From NCBI RefSeq assembly GCF_023195775.1, contig NZ_CP096205.1:2046001-2110000 (forward strand): a DNA stretch of 64,000 nucleotides, in the 5' to 3' direction. This DNA is from Flavobacterium azooxidireducens (lineage in GTDB: Bacteria > Bacteroidota > Bacteroidia > Flavobacteriales > Flavobacteriaceae). Of this stretch, positions 25,004-33,650 are shown piece after piece (positions within the stretch are counted from its first letter, which is position 1; the number at the start of each line of letters is the position of its first letter). The translations under genes were made by a program, and so were the position numbers. The notes beneath the pieces were generated by a model. That model made no database searches, was not told the DNA's origin, and was given only the letters and a program-made list of their open reading frames with translations.

Positions 25004-26364
25004 TAGTTTTGTACTACATCATCCACATCTTTTACTTTGTAAACTAAGGCAGCGGCAATTAAGAAACTGACACCGCTAGTTACTAAAGCAAAAATGGCAT
25101 GATCATTATATAAATATTTAACAAGTAATCCTCCAATGAGGGCATTAATAATCTGTGGAATTACGATAAAGAAATTGAAAATCCCCATATAAACTCCCAT
25201 TTTCTTGGGTTGAATAGATCCGGCAAGAATGGCATAAGGCATGGCAAGAATACTTGCCCAAGCAATTCCGATACAAATCATTGAAAAAATAAGCGATTCT
25301 TTATCAGGCATAAAATACATGGAAATTAATCCAACACCTCCAATGACTAATGAAATTGAATGTGTTCTTTTGCGACCAATTTGCTTTGCGATGTAGGGTA
25401 GAGTAAAAGCAAACAGAGCTGATACTAAGTTGTAAACTCCAAATATAACTCCTACCCAATCACCGGCACTTTGAAATTCTGCACTTGAACTGTCATTTAC
25501 GGGTAAACCATAAATATGTTGAGCTATCGCAGGAGTTGTAAAAACCCACATTCCAAAAAGTCCAAACCAAGAAAAAAATTGGACCCAACTTAATTGACGC
25601 ATCGTTTCAGGCATTTTTTTGAAATCATCAAAAATATCAACCAAACGAGATTCTTTTTCTTCATAATCCTCTGAAAGAGCATCTTGATGAGCAATTTCAT
25701 CTTCAAATTTCTTTAATTCTTCTGGGGAATATTCTTTAGTTGTAAATAGTGTAACCAAAATGGAGCCTACAAGAATAATTGCACCAAGAATGAAAGATAT
25801 TATCAGATTTAATGGCACTGCACCGTTTTCACCACTGTTGGAAACTCCAAACCAATTTGTTAAAACGTAAGGTAGCCATGAACCGATCACAGCACCAAAA
25901 CCGATTAGGGCAGTTTGAACACTAAAGCCCAATGTTCTTTGATCCGTTCTTAAATTATCGCCAACCAATGCTCGGAAAGGCTCCATAGCAATGTTAAAAG
26001 AAGCATCCATAATCATTAACATTCCGGCACCAACCCATAAGGCAGGTAAAATTGCAATAAAAATATCTGCTTGCGGCATTAAAATTAATCCGATTGAAGC
26101 AAGTAGTGCACCAGCTAAGAAAAAAGGTTTTCTTCTTCCAAAACGACCCCATGTATTGTCGCTGTAATGACCAATAATTGGTTGAACTATTAATCCCATT
26201 AGAGGAGCAATAATCCAAAACCATGAAAGTTCATGTACATCAGCACCAAAAATTTGAAGAATTCTACTGGCATTTGCATTTTGAAGGGCAAAACCCATTT
26301 GTATTCCCAAGAAACCGAAACTCATGTTCCAAATTTCCCAGAAACTTAACTTACGCTTTTCCAT
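25003..26364 (-). CDS. MFS sugar transporter, SLC45-like (maltose/maltodextrin uptake inferred)
   Basis: 453 residues with about twelve hydrophobic helices and a charged central loop (EEKESRLVDIFDDFKKMP). The MFS signature between helices 2 and 3 is GHYSDNTWGRFGRRKPFF, matching the SLC45/sucrose-maltose transporter group, and a second RIG-like signature is AKQIGRKRTHS. It should carry maltose or short oligosaccharides across the inner membrane by proton symport. It is the first gene of the six-gene minus-strand operon. Upstream is a well-spaced promoter and a motif shared with the susC leader, so it is probably under LacI control. Substrate is inferred from the neighbours. Confidence 0.88.
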   Translation of the reverse strand: MEKRKLSFWEIWNMSFGFLGIQMGFALQNANASRILQIFGADVHELSWFWIIAPLMGLIVQPIIGHYSDNTWGRFGRRKPFFLAGALLASIGLILMPQADIFIAILPALWVGAGMLMIMDASFNIAMEPFRALVGDNLRTDQRTLGFSVQTALIGFGAVIGSWLPYVLTNWFGVSNSGENGAVPLNLIISFILGAIILVGSILVTLFTTKEYSPEELKKFEDEIAHQDALSEDYEEKESRLVDIFDDFKKMPETMRQLSWVQFFSWFGLFGMWVFTTPAIAQHIYGLPVNDSSSAEFQSAGDWVGVIFGVYNLVSALFAFTLPYIAKQIGRKRTHSISLVIGGVGLISMYFMPDKESLIFSMICIGIAWASILAMPYAILAGSIQPKKMGVYMGIFNFFIVIPQIINALIGGLLVKYLYNDHAIFALVTSGVSFLIAAALVYKVKDVDDVVQN

Positions 26365-26390
26365 TATCGTAATTAGTTGATTAATAATAC

Positions 26391-26412
26391 GATAAGCGGT
26401 TTATGGCTTATC
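26391..26412 (-). promoter_or_regulatory. Hairpin in the MFS operon leader
   Basis: GATAAGC (26391-26397) and GCTTATC (26406-26412) form a 7-bp stem with an 8-nt loop about 27 nt upstream of the MFS start. It could shield or position the ribosome, or be a protein site. Confidence 0.4.
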
Positions 26413-26422
26413 AAAACTTAGG

Positions 26423-26442
26423 TTCGAAGTAAAAATACAAGC
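26423..26442. promoter_or_regulatory. Conserved motif shared with the susC leader (copy 1)
   Basis: TTCGAAGTAAAAATACAAGC on the plus strand. It matches the motif upstream of susC at all positions except one missing C. It overlaps the -7 box and the expected start of transcription of the MFS operon, the right place for a repressor site. Confidence 0.6.
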
Positions 26443-26460
26443 TTTGATAATTAGTACAAA
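26430..26460 (-). promoter_or_regulatory. Bacteroidota-type promoter of the MFS-starch operon
   Basis: On the minus strand TTTG (26460-26457) is followed by exactly 19 nt and then TATTTTTA (26437-26430), close to the consensus TTTG-N19-TAnnTTTG. The predicted 5' leader is about 60 nt. An alternative is TATATTTG (26464-26457) used as the -7 box. Confidence 0.6.
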
Positions 26461-26563
26461 TATAGTTTTTTTTTAAAGCGAAATTATTTTTTAGAAAAAA
26501 TTATGAAAGTCATTTTTCTATTTTACAATTTTCAAAGTCAATAAAATCAATGGTTTACAGCTA

Positions 26564-27589
26564 CTACAACGTTGGCGTAGATTCTCTTTCGACCAAGTGT
26601 GTTTCGATAACTTCGGTTCTGTAATGTTCGTCATCTTCGTCTTCGCTTTCCAATCTTTCGATAAGCATTTTGGCTGCTTTTCCGCCCATTTTAATTCCGT
26701 TTTGACTCACAGTTGTAATGCTTGGGGAAGAATATTTAGAAATAATTCCGTCCGTAAAACCAATAACGGCGATATCTTCCGGAATTTTTAATCCAATTTT
26801 TAAGGCTGATTTTATTGCGGTGACAGCAAAAAGTTCGTTTACGGCAAAAATAGCGTCAATTTTTTGAGTGTTAATTAGATTGTCAATGGCTTCATCACAA
26901 TGTTCGATATCTTCAATTTTAAGAATTAAATTTTCATCAATTTTAATGTCATTTGATTTTAAGGCTTTCAAATAACCTTCGGTTCTTAGTTTTCCAACAC
27001 TAACATAATCAACTGTTGTAATTAAAGCAATTTTTTTCAAACCTTTATCAATAAGCGTTTGAACGGCTTGGATGGCGGATAAATTATCATCAATAATCAC
27101 TTTATCACACAAAATATCATTCGTAACACGATCAAACATCACAACGGGCATCCCTTGGTTGATGACTTCGGAGATATGGTGAAAATCTTTCTTTTGCTGT
27201 GTTTCTTTAGATAATGACATTATAAATCCATCGATGCTTCCATTGGCCAACATTTCCATATTAATTACTTCTTTATCAAACGATTCATCTGATAAACAAA
27301 CTATTACGTTGTAGCCGTGTTCGTTAGCCACATTTTCTACACCGCTAATTACTGTAGCAAAAAAATGATGCACAATTTCTGGAATTATAATTCCGATGGT
27401 TTTCGTTTTTTTGTTTTTTAAACTAAGGGCGATATTGTTGGGTTTGTAGTTGTATAATTTGGCAAAAGCTTGCACTTTTTGACGGGTATCTTCACTTATT
27501 TCGGCACTGTCTTTTAGTGATTTAGAAACGGTAGAAATGGAAACATCTAATTCTCTAGCAATTTGCTTTAATGTAACTTTTCTTTTCAT
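26564..27589 (-). CDS. LacI-family transcriptional regulator of the starch locus
   Basis: 341 residues. An N-terminal LacI helix-turn-helix (VTLKQIARELDVSISTVSKSLKDS, about 4-27) and hinge (YNYKPNNIALSLKNKKTKTIGIIIPE) are followed by a periplasmic-binding-protein-like sensor domain (FFATVISGVENVANEHGYNVIVCLS to VSQNGIKMGGKAAKMLIERLES). It should bind DNA as a dimer and respond to a sugar effector. The starch loci of Bacteroides use the membrane regulator SusR, so a cytoplasmic LacI regulator is a different control logic. It lies between the two arms of the locus; a perfect palindrome about 100 nt upstream of its start is a likely operator. The effector is not readable from sequence. Confidence 0.92.
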   Translation of the reverse strand: MKRKVTLKQIARELDVSISTVSKSLKDSAEISEDTRQKVQAFAKLYNYKPNNIALSLKNKKTKTIGIIIPEIVHHFFATVISGVENVANEHGYNVIVCLSDESFDKEVINMEMLANGSIDGFIMSLSKETQQKKDFHHISEVINQGMPVVMFDRVTNDILCDKVIIDDNLSAIQAVQTLIDKGLKKIALITTVDYVSVGKLRTEGYLKALKSNDIKIDENLILKIEDIEHCDEAIDNLINTQKIDAIFAVNELFAVTAIKSALKIGLKIPEDIAVIGFTDGIISKYSSPSITTVSQNGIKMGGKAAKMLIERLESEDEDDEHYRTEVIETHLVERESTPTL

Positions 27590-27659
27590 GTTATTTTGGA
27601 CTTATTAATGATTTGCGAATAAAGATAAATTTTATTTTTTAGAATCGGAATTTTTAGCT

Positions 27660-27691
27660 TAAAAATAAGCATTATTATAAAAGTTTTCAAC
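27660..27691 (-). promoter_or_regulatory. Possible lacI promoter
   Basis: On the minus strand GTTG (27691-27688), 20 nt, TATTTTTA (27667-27660). The -7 sequence equals that of the MFS promoter. The palindromic operator abuts its -33 element, consistent with autoregulation. The -33 match is weak. Confidence 0.35.
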
Positions 27692-27692
27692 A

Positions 27693-27706
27693 CGAAAACG
27701 TTTTCG
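27693..27706. promoter_or_regulatory. Perfect palindrome CGAAAACGTTTTCG, likely LacI-family operator
   Basis: A 14-bp perfect palindrome with a central CG, the usual form of LacI-family operators. It lies between the divergent lacI and susC genes. A second, imperfect GTTTCGAAAATG element lies about 7 nt to its right. Confidence 0.68.
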
Positions 27707-27762
27707 CAAGGTGTTTCGAAAATGTTTATTCAAAAAGACAAAAATTTTACTTAAATTTAACA

Positions 27763-27783
27763 TTCGAAGTCAAAAATACAAGC
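27763..27783. promoter_or_regulatory. Conserved motif shared with the MFS operon leader (copy 2)
   Basis: A 21-nt element that begins TTCGAAGTC and ends ATACAAGC. It differs from the copy upstream of the MFS gene by one inserted C. It lies about 30 nt upstream of the susC start, just after a weak -7-like TAAATTTA (27752-27759). Confidence 0.6.
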
Positions 27784-27814
27784 AAAAAACACAATTTTAA
27801 CCTAAACAAACTGT

Positions 27815-30800
27815 ATGAAAACAATTTCTAAAAAGTTGTTATTTTTATTGCTACTACTGCCACTTAGTGTGCTGGCTCAGAGCACTGTAAGCGGCGTTGT
27901 GACCGACAAATCGTCTGGACAACCCCTACCGGGAGTAAATGTAATTATTAAAGGTACCACTAAGGGTACTACAACCGATTTTGATGGTAAGTATATGCTG
28001 TCGAATGTGAATAGTGGAGAGGTGATTGAATTTTCTTTTGTAGGATATCAGACCACTGACGTTCCTTACACTGTTCAAAACACAATTAATATTTCTCTTG
28101 GGGAGGAAGTGGATAACTTAGAAGAAGTTGTCTTGATTGGTTATGGTTCAGTTAAGAAGAAGGATGCAACTGGTTCGGTTACGCAAGTAACTTCAAAAGA
28201 ATTTAATAAAGGAGCAATTGTCTCTGCTGATCAGTTATTGACTGGTAAAGCTGCCGGTGTTAGAATTACTTCCAATGGTGGACAGCCGGATGCTGCACCA
28301 AACATTAGAATCCGTGGTGGTTCATCTATTAGTGCCAACAACAATCCATTAATTGTTATTGATGGAATTCCTGTAGACAATGTTAACCCCGCGGGTGTAG
28401 GAAATCCATTATCTTTAATCAACCCTAATGATATTGAAAGTTTTACAGTATTAAAAGATGCTTCTGCAACCGCTATTTATGGTTCTAGAGCTTCAAATGG
28501 GGTTATTATTATCACTACAAAAAAAGGTTCTAAAGGAGCTCCAACATTTAATTATTCCTCTAATCTTTCTTATGGTCAAGTTGGCAAGAAAGTTAATGTA
28601 ATGAATTCGGGAGAGTTTGTTAGATTTATTCAAGAGTATCACCCAACATTTACCAATCTATTAGGTGTTGCCGATCCAGATGCTCCAATTGGCACCACAG
28701 ATGATTTAGCTACTCCGCAAATTGAAGGAAGGATTATTTATGACACGGATTGGCAGGATGCTATTTTTAGAAATTCTTTTTCTACTGACCATAATTTTAG
28801 TGCTAATGCAAATTTAGGAGGTAAAGTTCCTTTCAGAGGGTCTTTTGGTTACACTAAAAACGAAGGATTGGTGAAAACAAATGATTATGAGCGTTTTACT
28901 TACTCTTTGAAGTTTACACCAACACTTTTAAAAGATCATTTAAAAATTGATTTTAACTTAAAGGGAGTTCACAGTTTAAAAAACAATATCGATGAGGGTG
29001 GTGCGTTAGGAGGTGCTATAAACATGGATCCAACTAAACCTATTTATGATAATTCTCCTTCTAATATTTTTGGAGGATATTATCAAGATTTGTTGTTAAA
29101 CGGAAATAGAAATATTTTGAATGGTCAATCTAACCCATTGGCTTTACTTGAGCAAAAAAACAATCCACAAAAAAATCAACGTTTATTGACAAATGTTGAG
29201 TTTGATTACAAAATGCATTTTCTTCCAGAATTGAGAGCAATTGTAAACCTTGGTTTAGATGCGTCTCAATCTTTAATAAGAGAAAATTTTGGAGATAATT
29301 CAATTGCTACTTATAGACATAATCAAGGAACTAATCCAAACACAAATTATGTGTTTAATCCAGGATTAAATTATTTTGAGAAGCAAAGAATTACTAATAC
29401 AACTATGGATGCTTATTTAGCCTATGGCAAAAGAATGGAAAATAGTATCATTACTAATATTGACATTCAAGGAGGTTATTCTTATCAGAATTTCAAAAAT
29501 GATGGATTTAGTGATCGTTTTAGATATAACATAGACTCAGGCATTAGAGAACCAGAAATAAATGAGCAAAATCCAACTAATAGATACTATAATGTATTAA
29601 ACCTGCAGTCTTACTTCGGAAGAATGAATTTGGATTTAGTTAATAAATATTTATTTACTTTCTCATTAAGAGCAGATGGCTCTTCGTTATTTAGAGAAGA
29701 GAATAGATGGGGCTATTTTCCAGCCGCAGCTGTTGCTTGGAAAGTTAAAGAAGAAACTTTTTTAAGAGATTCTAAAGCGGTAAACGATTTGAAAATCAGA
29801 CTAGGTTGGGGTAAAACTGGACAACAAGATATCACAGGAATCGTAGGGTACTATCCTTCTATTCCATTATTTGGATTAGGAAGTAATGCAAGTCAGTATT
29901 TACCTGGTTCTAATCTATATTCTGCAATACCATTTAATGAGGATTTGACATGGGAAAAAACAACATCCTATAACGTTGGTATTGATTTTGATTTATTCAA
30001 AAATTCTTTTTTAACTGGTAGTTTAGATTTCTATTCTAGAGAGACATCAGATTTGCTTGCAAGAGTTGATTTACCACCTGGACAAGGATTAACCAATGCT
30101 TTTGTTAAGAATGTTGGTAATACGGATAGTAAAGGTTTTGAGCTTAATTTAGGATTAAAACTTTTGAAAACAGAAAGTACAAGTTTGGAATTTAATTCTA
30201 ACATGGCATACAACTTTTCAGAAGTTACAAATTTAGAAGATGTTCAGTCTATTCAAGCTGGAGAGTCAAGATTACCTGTGCAGACAGGTTTGTTTTTGGC
30301 AAACCATGCAGTTGGTCAACAACCATATTCAGCTTGGGTTTTTCGCCAATTATATGATGGCTCAGGAAATCCTGTTGTTGGAGCATATGTAGATAGAAAC
30401 GGAGACGGACAAATTACTAATGAAGATAGATACTATAAGGCATTGAGACCTAATTGGACATTTGGATTTGGATTTAATTTCAATTATAAAAATTGGGATT
30501 TAAGTTCAAGTTTTAGAGGACAAATTGGCGGTCAAGTTTATAATTCTAGAAAACTTACTTCTGGTTGGGTAGATAAAGCTCTTCCTGTAAATAATAATAG
30601 CTTGAGTAATGTCTTGGATTTTTATTCGGGGGAAGCAGATGATAATTTTATTAATATAAATGGGAATATTCCACTATCTGACTATTTCTTAGAAGATGCT
30701 ACTTTCTTACGTTGTGAGAATATTATATTAGGGTATCGATTTAATAAATTTTACAAGTCAACATCATTGAGAGTTTATGCGGCTTTAAACAATCCATTCA

Positions 30801-30907
30801 TTATTACAAAATACTCTGGTCAAGATCCAGAGAATTTTAACTCAATTGATAATAATTTCTATCCTAGACCAAGAGTATATACTGTTGGATTAAGTTTTGA
30901 TTTTTAA
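27815..30907 (+). CDS. susC: SusC/RagA-type TonB-dependent outer-membrane importer
   Basis: 1030 residues. After the signal peptide (MKTISKKLLFLLLLLPLSVLAQ) comes the CarboxypepD_reg-like domain (VSGVVTDKSSGQPLPGVNVIIKGT, about 24-100), then a plug with GYGSVKKKDATGSVTQV, TGKAAGVRI and RIRGGSSISANNNPLIVIDGIPVDN. A 22-strand barrel follows, ending VYTVGLSFDF with the terminal aromatic. With SusD it imports maltooligosaccharides across the outer membrane using TonB energy. The start follows an A/C-rich leader, and susD begins 11 nt downstream. Specificity for starch fragments is inferred from the neighbours; the SusC family symbol is used in that broad sense. Confidence 0.93.
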   Translation: MKTISKKLLFLLLLLPLSVLAQSTVSGVVTDKSSGQPLPGVNVIIKGTTKGTTTDFDGKYMLSNVNSGEVIEFSFVGYQTTDVPYTVQNTINISLGEEVDNLEEVVLIGYGSVKKKDATGSVTQVTSKEFNKGAIVSADQLLTGKAAGVRITSNGGQPDAAPNIRIRGGSSISANNNPLIVIDGIPVDNVNPAGVGNPLSLINPNDIESFTVLKDASATAIYGSRASNGVIIITTKKGSKGAPTFNYSSNLSYGQVGKKVNVMNSGEFVRFIQEYHPTFTNLLGVADPDAPIGTTDDLATPQIEGRIIYDTDWQDAIFRNSFSTDHNFSANANLGGKVPFRGSFGYTKNEGLVKTNDYERFTYSLKFTPTLLKDHLKIDFNLKGVHSLKNNIDEGGALGGAINMDPTKPIYDNSPSNIFGGYYQDLLLNGNRNILNGQSNPLALLEQKNNPQKNQRLLTNVEFDYKMHFLPELRAIVNLGLDASQSLIRENFGDNSIATYRHNQGTNPNTNYVFNPGLNYFEKQRITNTTMDAYLAYGKRMENSIITNIDIQGGYSYQNFKNDGFSDRFRYNIDSGIREPEINEQNPTNRYYNVLNLQSYFGRMNLDLVNKYLFTFSLRADGSSLFREENRWGYFPAAAVAWKVKEETFLRDSKAVNDLKIRLGWGKTGQQDITGIVGYYPSIPLFGLGSNASQYLPGSNLYSAIPFNEDLTWEKTTSYNVGIDFDLFKNSFLTGSLDFYSRETSDLLARVDLPPGQGLTNAFVKNVGNTDSKGFELNLGLKLLKTESTSLEFNSNMAYNFSEVTNLEDVQSIQAGESRLPVQTGLFLANHAVGQQPYSAWVFRQLYDGSGNPVVGAYVDRNGDGQITNEDRYYKALRPNWTFGFGFNFNYKNWDLSSSFRGQIGGQVYNSRKLTSGWVDKALPVNNNSLSNVLDFYSGEADDNFININGNIPLSDYFLEDATFLRCENIILGYRFNKFYKSTSLRVYAALNNPFIITKYSGQDPENFNSIDNNFYPRPRVYTVGLSFDF

Positions 30908-30918
30908 AAAAAATAAAT

Positions 30919-32460
30919 ATGAAAAAAATTAAGTTTTACGGATTAAGTATTCTGCTTTTGGCCGGATTGTCTTGTTCAGATGATTTGGATACAGTGCCAA
31001 AAGTAGAGTTGTCATTGGATCAACTTTTACAACAAGATCCTAATGCGATTGATGGTATTATGTCAAAATTATATGGTTCTTTTGCACTGTCAGGACCAAA
31101 TGGACCGGGAAGTTCTGATATATCTGGTGATGATGCTGGAGAATCTCCCTTTTTAAGAGGTATTATAAATCTGCAAGAGTTTACAGCAGATGGTATAAAA
31201 AACAGATGGGGCGATGATGGTTTAGACCAATTGACTACAACTTCCGGTTGGGATGCTAACAATAAATTCTTTAGGTATTTATACAACAGAGTTTATTACA
31301 CAGTACCGCAATGTAACAATTTGTTACCTGTTTTAAATTCTATTGATTTTCCTCAAAAAGATCAAGTTGTTGGAGAGGTTAAGTTTATCAGAGCTCTTGC
31401 ATACTACTACATGATTGATTGTTTCGGAAAAGGAGTTTTAGTTACAGAAGAGAATTCTAGTTCAGGAGTTCCATTACCTCAATCAAGTCGTCAAGAATTA
31501 TTCGATTTTGTTGAAGCAGAATTATTAGATGCAGAAACTAAACTTCCTGACAACAATTCTTATGGTAGAGCAAATAAATCTGCTGCTAGAATGTTATTAG
31601 CAAAATTATATATTAATGCTCAAGTTTACATAGGTGTAGCAAGATATGATGAGGCGTTAACTTATTCAAACAAAGTAATCACAGAAGGTAATTATTCTTT
31701 AGACCCAAATTTTGTTAGAATATTTTCAGGAGATAATCATACTTCACCAGAAATAATTTATCCATTAATTGCTGATGCTTTGGTAAGTCAAAGTTATGGA
31801 AACACTACTTATATTGTAAATGGAAGTTTAAATCCAGAAACAATGAATTTGGCAGATTATGGAGCAACTGCAGGTTGGGGTGGACACAGAGCAACAAAAG
31901 CTTGGTATGGTTTGTTTGGAAATTTGAATACTTCTACAGATATTAGAGCATCACTTTTCTGGACAGCAGGTCATTCTTTTGAAATGAATGATTATAAAGA
32001 ATGGACAAATGGATACCCATCAATCAAGTTTAGAAATTCTAATTTTGGTTCCTCTTCAAGTCAAACGGAATTTTCAGGAACAGATTTTCCATTATTTAGA
32101 TTAGCTGATGCTTATTTAATGTATGCAGAATGTGTTGTAAGAGGAGCAGCTGGTGGAAATCTTACACAAGCGGTGAATTATGTTAACCAAATTAGAACTA
32201 GATCTAACGCTAGTGAAATTACACCAGGTGCATTAACACTTGATTTTATTATTGACGAAAGAGGAAGAGAATTAAATTTTGAAGGTCACAGAAGAACAGA
32301 CTTAATCAGATATGGTAAATTCACAGGCGGAAGCTATTTATGGCCTTGGAAAGGAAATAATGTAAATGGTACTTCTATTCCAAGTCACTACAACCTTTTC
32401 CCAATCCCACAATCTGCTATTGGAGCAAACCCTAATTTAACACAAAACCCAGGATATTAA
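30919..32460 (+). CDS. susD: SusD/RagB-type surface glycan-binding lipoprotein
   Basis: 513 residues. The signal peptide ends at the lipobox LAGLSC, and the following SDDLD resembles the acidic lipoprotein export signal described for flavobacterial surface lipoproteins. The TPR-like helices (VGEVKFIRALAYYYMIDCFGKGVLVTE) and the C-terminal SusD region (FIIDERGRELNFEGHRRTDLIRYGKF, YNLFPIPQSAIGANPNLTQNPGY) are canonical. It forms the lid of the SusC barrel and captures maltooligosaccharides. It lies 11 nt after susC and 16 nt before the SusE-like gene. Confidence 0.94.
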   Translation: MKKIKFYGLSILLLAGLSCSDDLDTVPKVELSLDQLLQQDPNAIDGIMSKLYGSFALSGPNGPGSSDISGDDAGESPFLRGIINLQEFTADGIKNRWGDDGLDQLTTTSGWDANNKFFRYLYNRVYYTVPQCNNLLPVLNSIDFPQKDQVVGEVKFIRALAYYYMIDCFGKGVLVTEENSSSGVPLPQSSRQELFDFVEAELLDAETKLPDNNSYGRANKSAARMLLAKLYINAQVYIGVARYDEALTYSNKVITEGNYSLDPNFVRIFSGDNHTSPEIIYPLIADALVSQSYGNTTYIVNGSLNPETMNLADYGATAGWGGHRATKAWYGLFGNLNTSTDIRASLFWTAGHSFEMNDYKEWTNGYPSIKFRNSNFGSSSSQTEFSGTDFPLFRLADAYLMYAECVVRGAAGGNLTQAVNYVNQIRTRSNASEITPGALTLDFIIDERGRELNFEGHRRTDLIRYGKFTGGSYLWPWKGNNVNGTSIPSHYNLFPIPQSAIGANPNLTQNPGY

Positions 32461-32476
32461 TTTTAAAAAAATAAAA

Positions 32477-33586
32477 ATGAAAAAAATATTAAAAAGCTTA
32501 TCATTTGCATCACTTTTTTTGATTGCAGTGTCATGTGAAAATGACGATTTTTCTGTCGCAACTGCTACAGGAGGACCTGAATTATTAACGCCAGAGAGCG
32601 GAAATGAATATAATCTTTCGCCTGAAAATCCAGAATCAGAAGCCACTACATTTGTATGGAATCATGCTGATTATGATGTTCAAACAGAAGTGAATTATGT
32701 GCTTCAATTCGCATTAGCAGGTACAGAATTTGCAGCAGTATCAGAAATAGGGCCTTCAACTCAAAGATTCAGAAAAGTAACTGTTGCCGAAATGAATGCT
32801 GCAATGTTGGAAATAGAGGCTGAACCATTTGTCTTAACAAATGTTGATGTAAGAGTTAAAGCTTATTTAGGGAGCAATGAATCTATGCCTTTGTATTCTA
32901 ACGTAATCAGTATATCAGTTACACCATTTACCTTAGATTTGCCTTTATTGTGGATTCCTGGAAGTTATCAAGCAGAATCTGGTTATGGAAGTGATAATTG
33001 GTCTCATGCTTTAGCACCTTCATTAGCAGCTTCTGCCTATGGGAAAACTGATTTTGAAGGATATGTATATTTTGCAAATAACGTAATAGCCGATAATGAT
33101 AACGGGTTCAAATTTTCTACTCAACAAAATTGGGACGGAACCAATTATGGTGATGATGGATCATTTTCAGGCATCTTAAGCAGTACCGGTTCAAATATTG
33201 GAGTGCAAGCAGGTTTTTACAGAGTAAGAGCCAACACGGGTGAAGTTACTGAGGCTAACCCAAACGGACTTACTTATTCAACCGTTCAAGTGAGTTGGGG
33301 TATAATTGGTGCAGCAACGCCAACAGGATGGGATTCTGATACTGACTTAGTTTATAATCCAACAACTAAAAAATTAGAGATTGCAAGTATTGCTTTAGTG
33401 CCTGGAGGTTTCAAATTTAGAGGTAATAATGCATGGGATAATGGATTTGATTTAGGAACAGTTGATGAAGACGGTTTTCTACAACCTTCAGGAGATTTAA
33501 CATTTGATGGGCCTGAAGGAAACTACAAAGTTGTGTTAGATTTATCTAATCCAAGACAATATACTTATGAGTTAATAGCTCTATAA
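32477..33586 (+). CDS. SusE/SusF-like starch-binding lipoprotein
   Basis: 369 residues. The lipobox LIAVSC is followed by ENDDF, again an acidic surface-export-type sequence. A SusE N-terminal domain (ELLTPESGNEYNLSPENP, VNYVLQFALAG, about 35-150) is followed by two beta-sandwich modules beginning LWIPGSYQAESGYGSDNWSHALAPSL and AATPTGWDSDTDLVYNPTTKKLEI, which match SusE/SusF-type starch-binding modules with exposed Trp residues. It should help hold starch on the cell surface beside SusCD. It is the last gene before a strong terminator. Confidence 0.88.
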   Translation: MKKILKSLSFASLFLIAVSCENDDFSVATATGGPELLTPESGNEYNLSPENPESEATTFVWNHADYDVQTEVNYVLQFALAGTEFAAVSEIGPSTQRFRKVTVAEMNAAMLEIEAEPFVLTNVDVRVKAYLGSNESMPLYSNVISISVTPFTLDLPLLWIPGSYQAESGYGSDNWSHALAPSLAASAYGKTDFEGYVYFANNVIADNDNGFKFSTQQNWDGTNYGDDGSFSGILSSTGSNIGVQAGFYRVRANTGEVTEANPNGLTYSTVQVSWGIIGAATPTGWDSDTDLVYNPTTKKLEIASIALVPGGFKFRGNNAWDNGFDLGTVDEDGFLQPSGDLTFDGPEGNYKVVLDLSNPRQYTYELIAL

Positions 33587-33601
33587 ATAAGTTAATTTAT
33601 T

Positions 33602-33631
33602 AAAAGGGCTGTATCTCTACAGCCCTTTTTT
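33602..33631 (+). terminator. Rho-independent terminator between the susE-like and amylase genes
   Basis: A perfect 12-bp stem (AAAAGGGCTGTA / TACAGCCCTTTT) with a TCTC loop, followed by a T run, only about 20 nt before the amylase start. Confidence 0.9.
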
Positions 33632-33650
33632 ATCATTAAAAAATTTTACT

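Noticed and set aside
17622..26364. Frameshifted or broken genes in the starch operon
   Set aside because: All catalytic residues are present and lengths are normal; no interruption was found.
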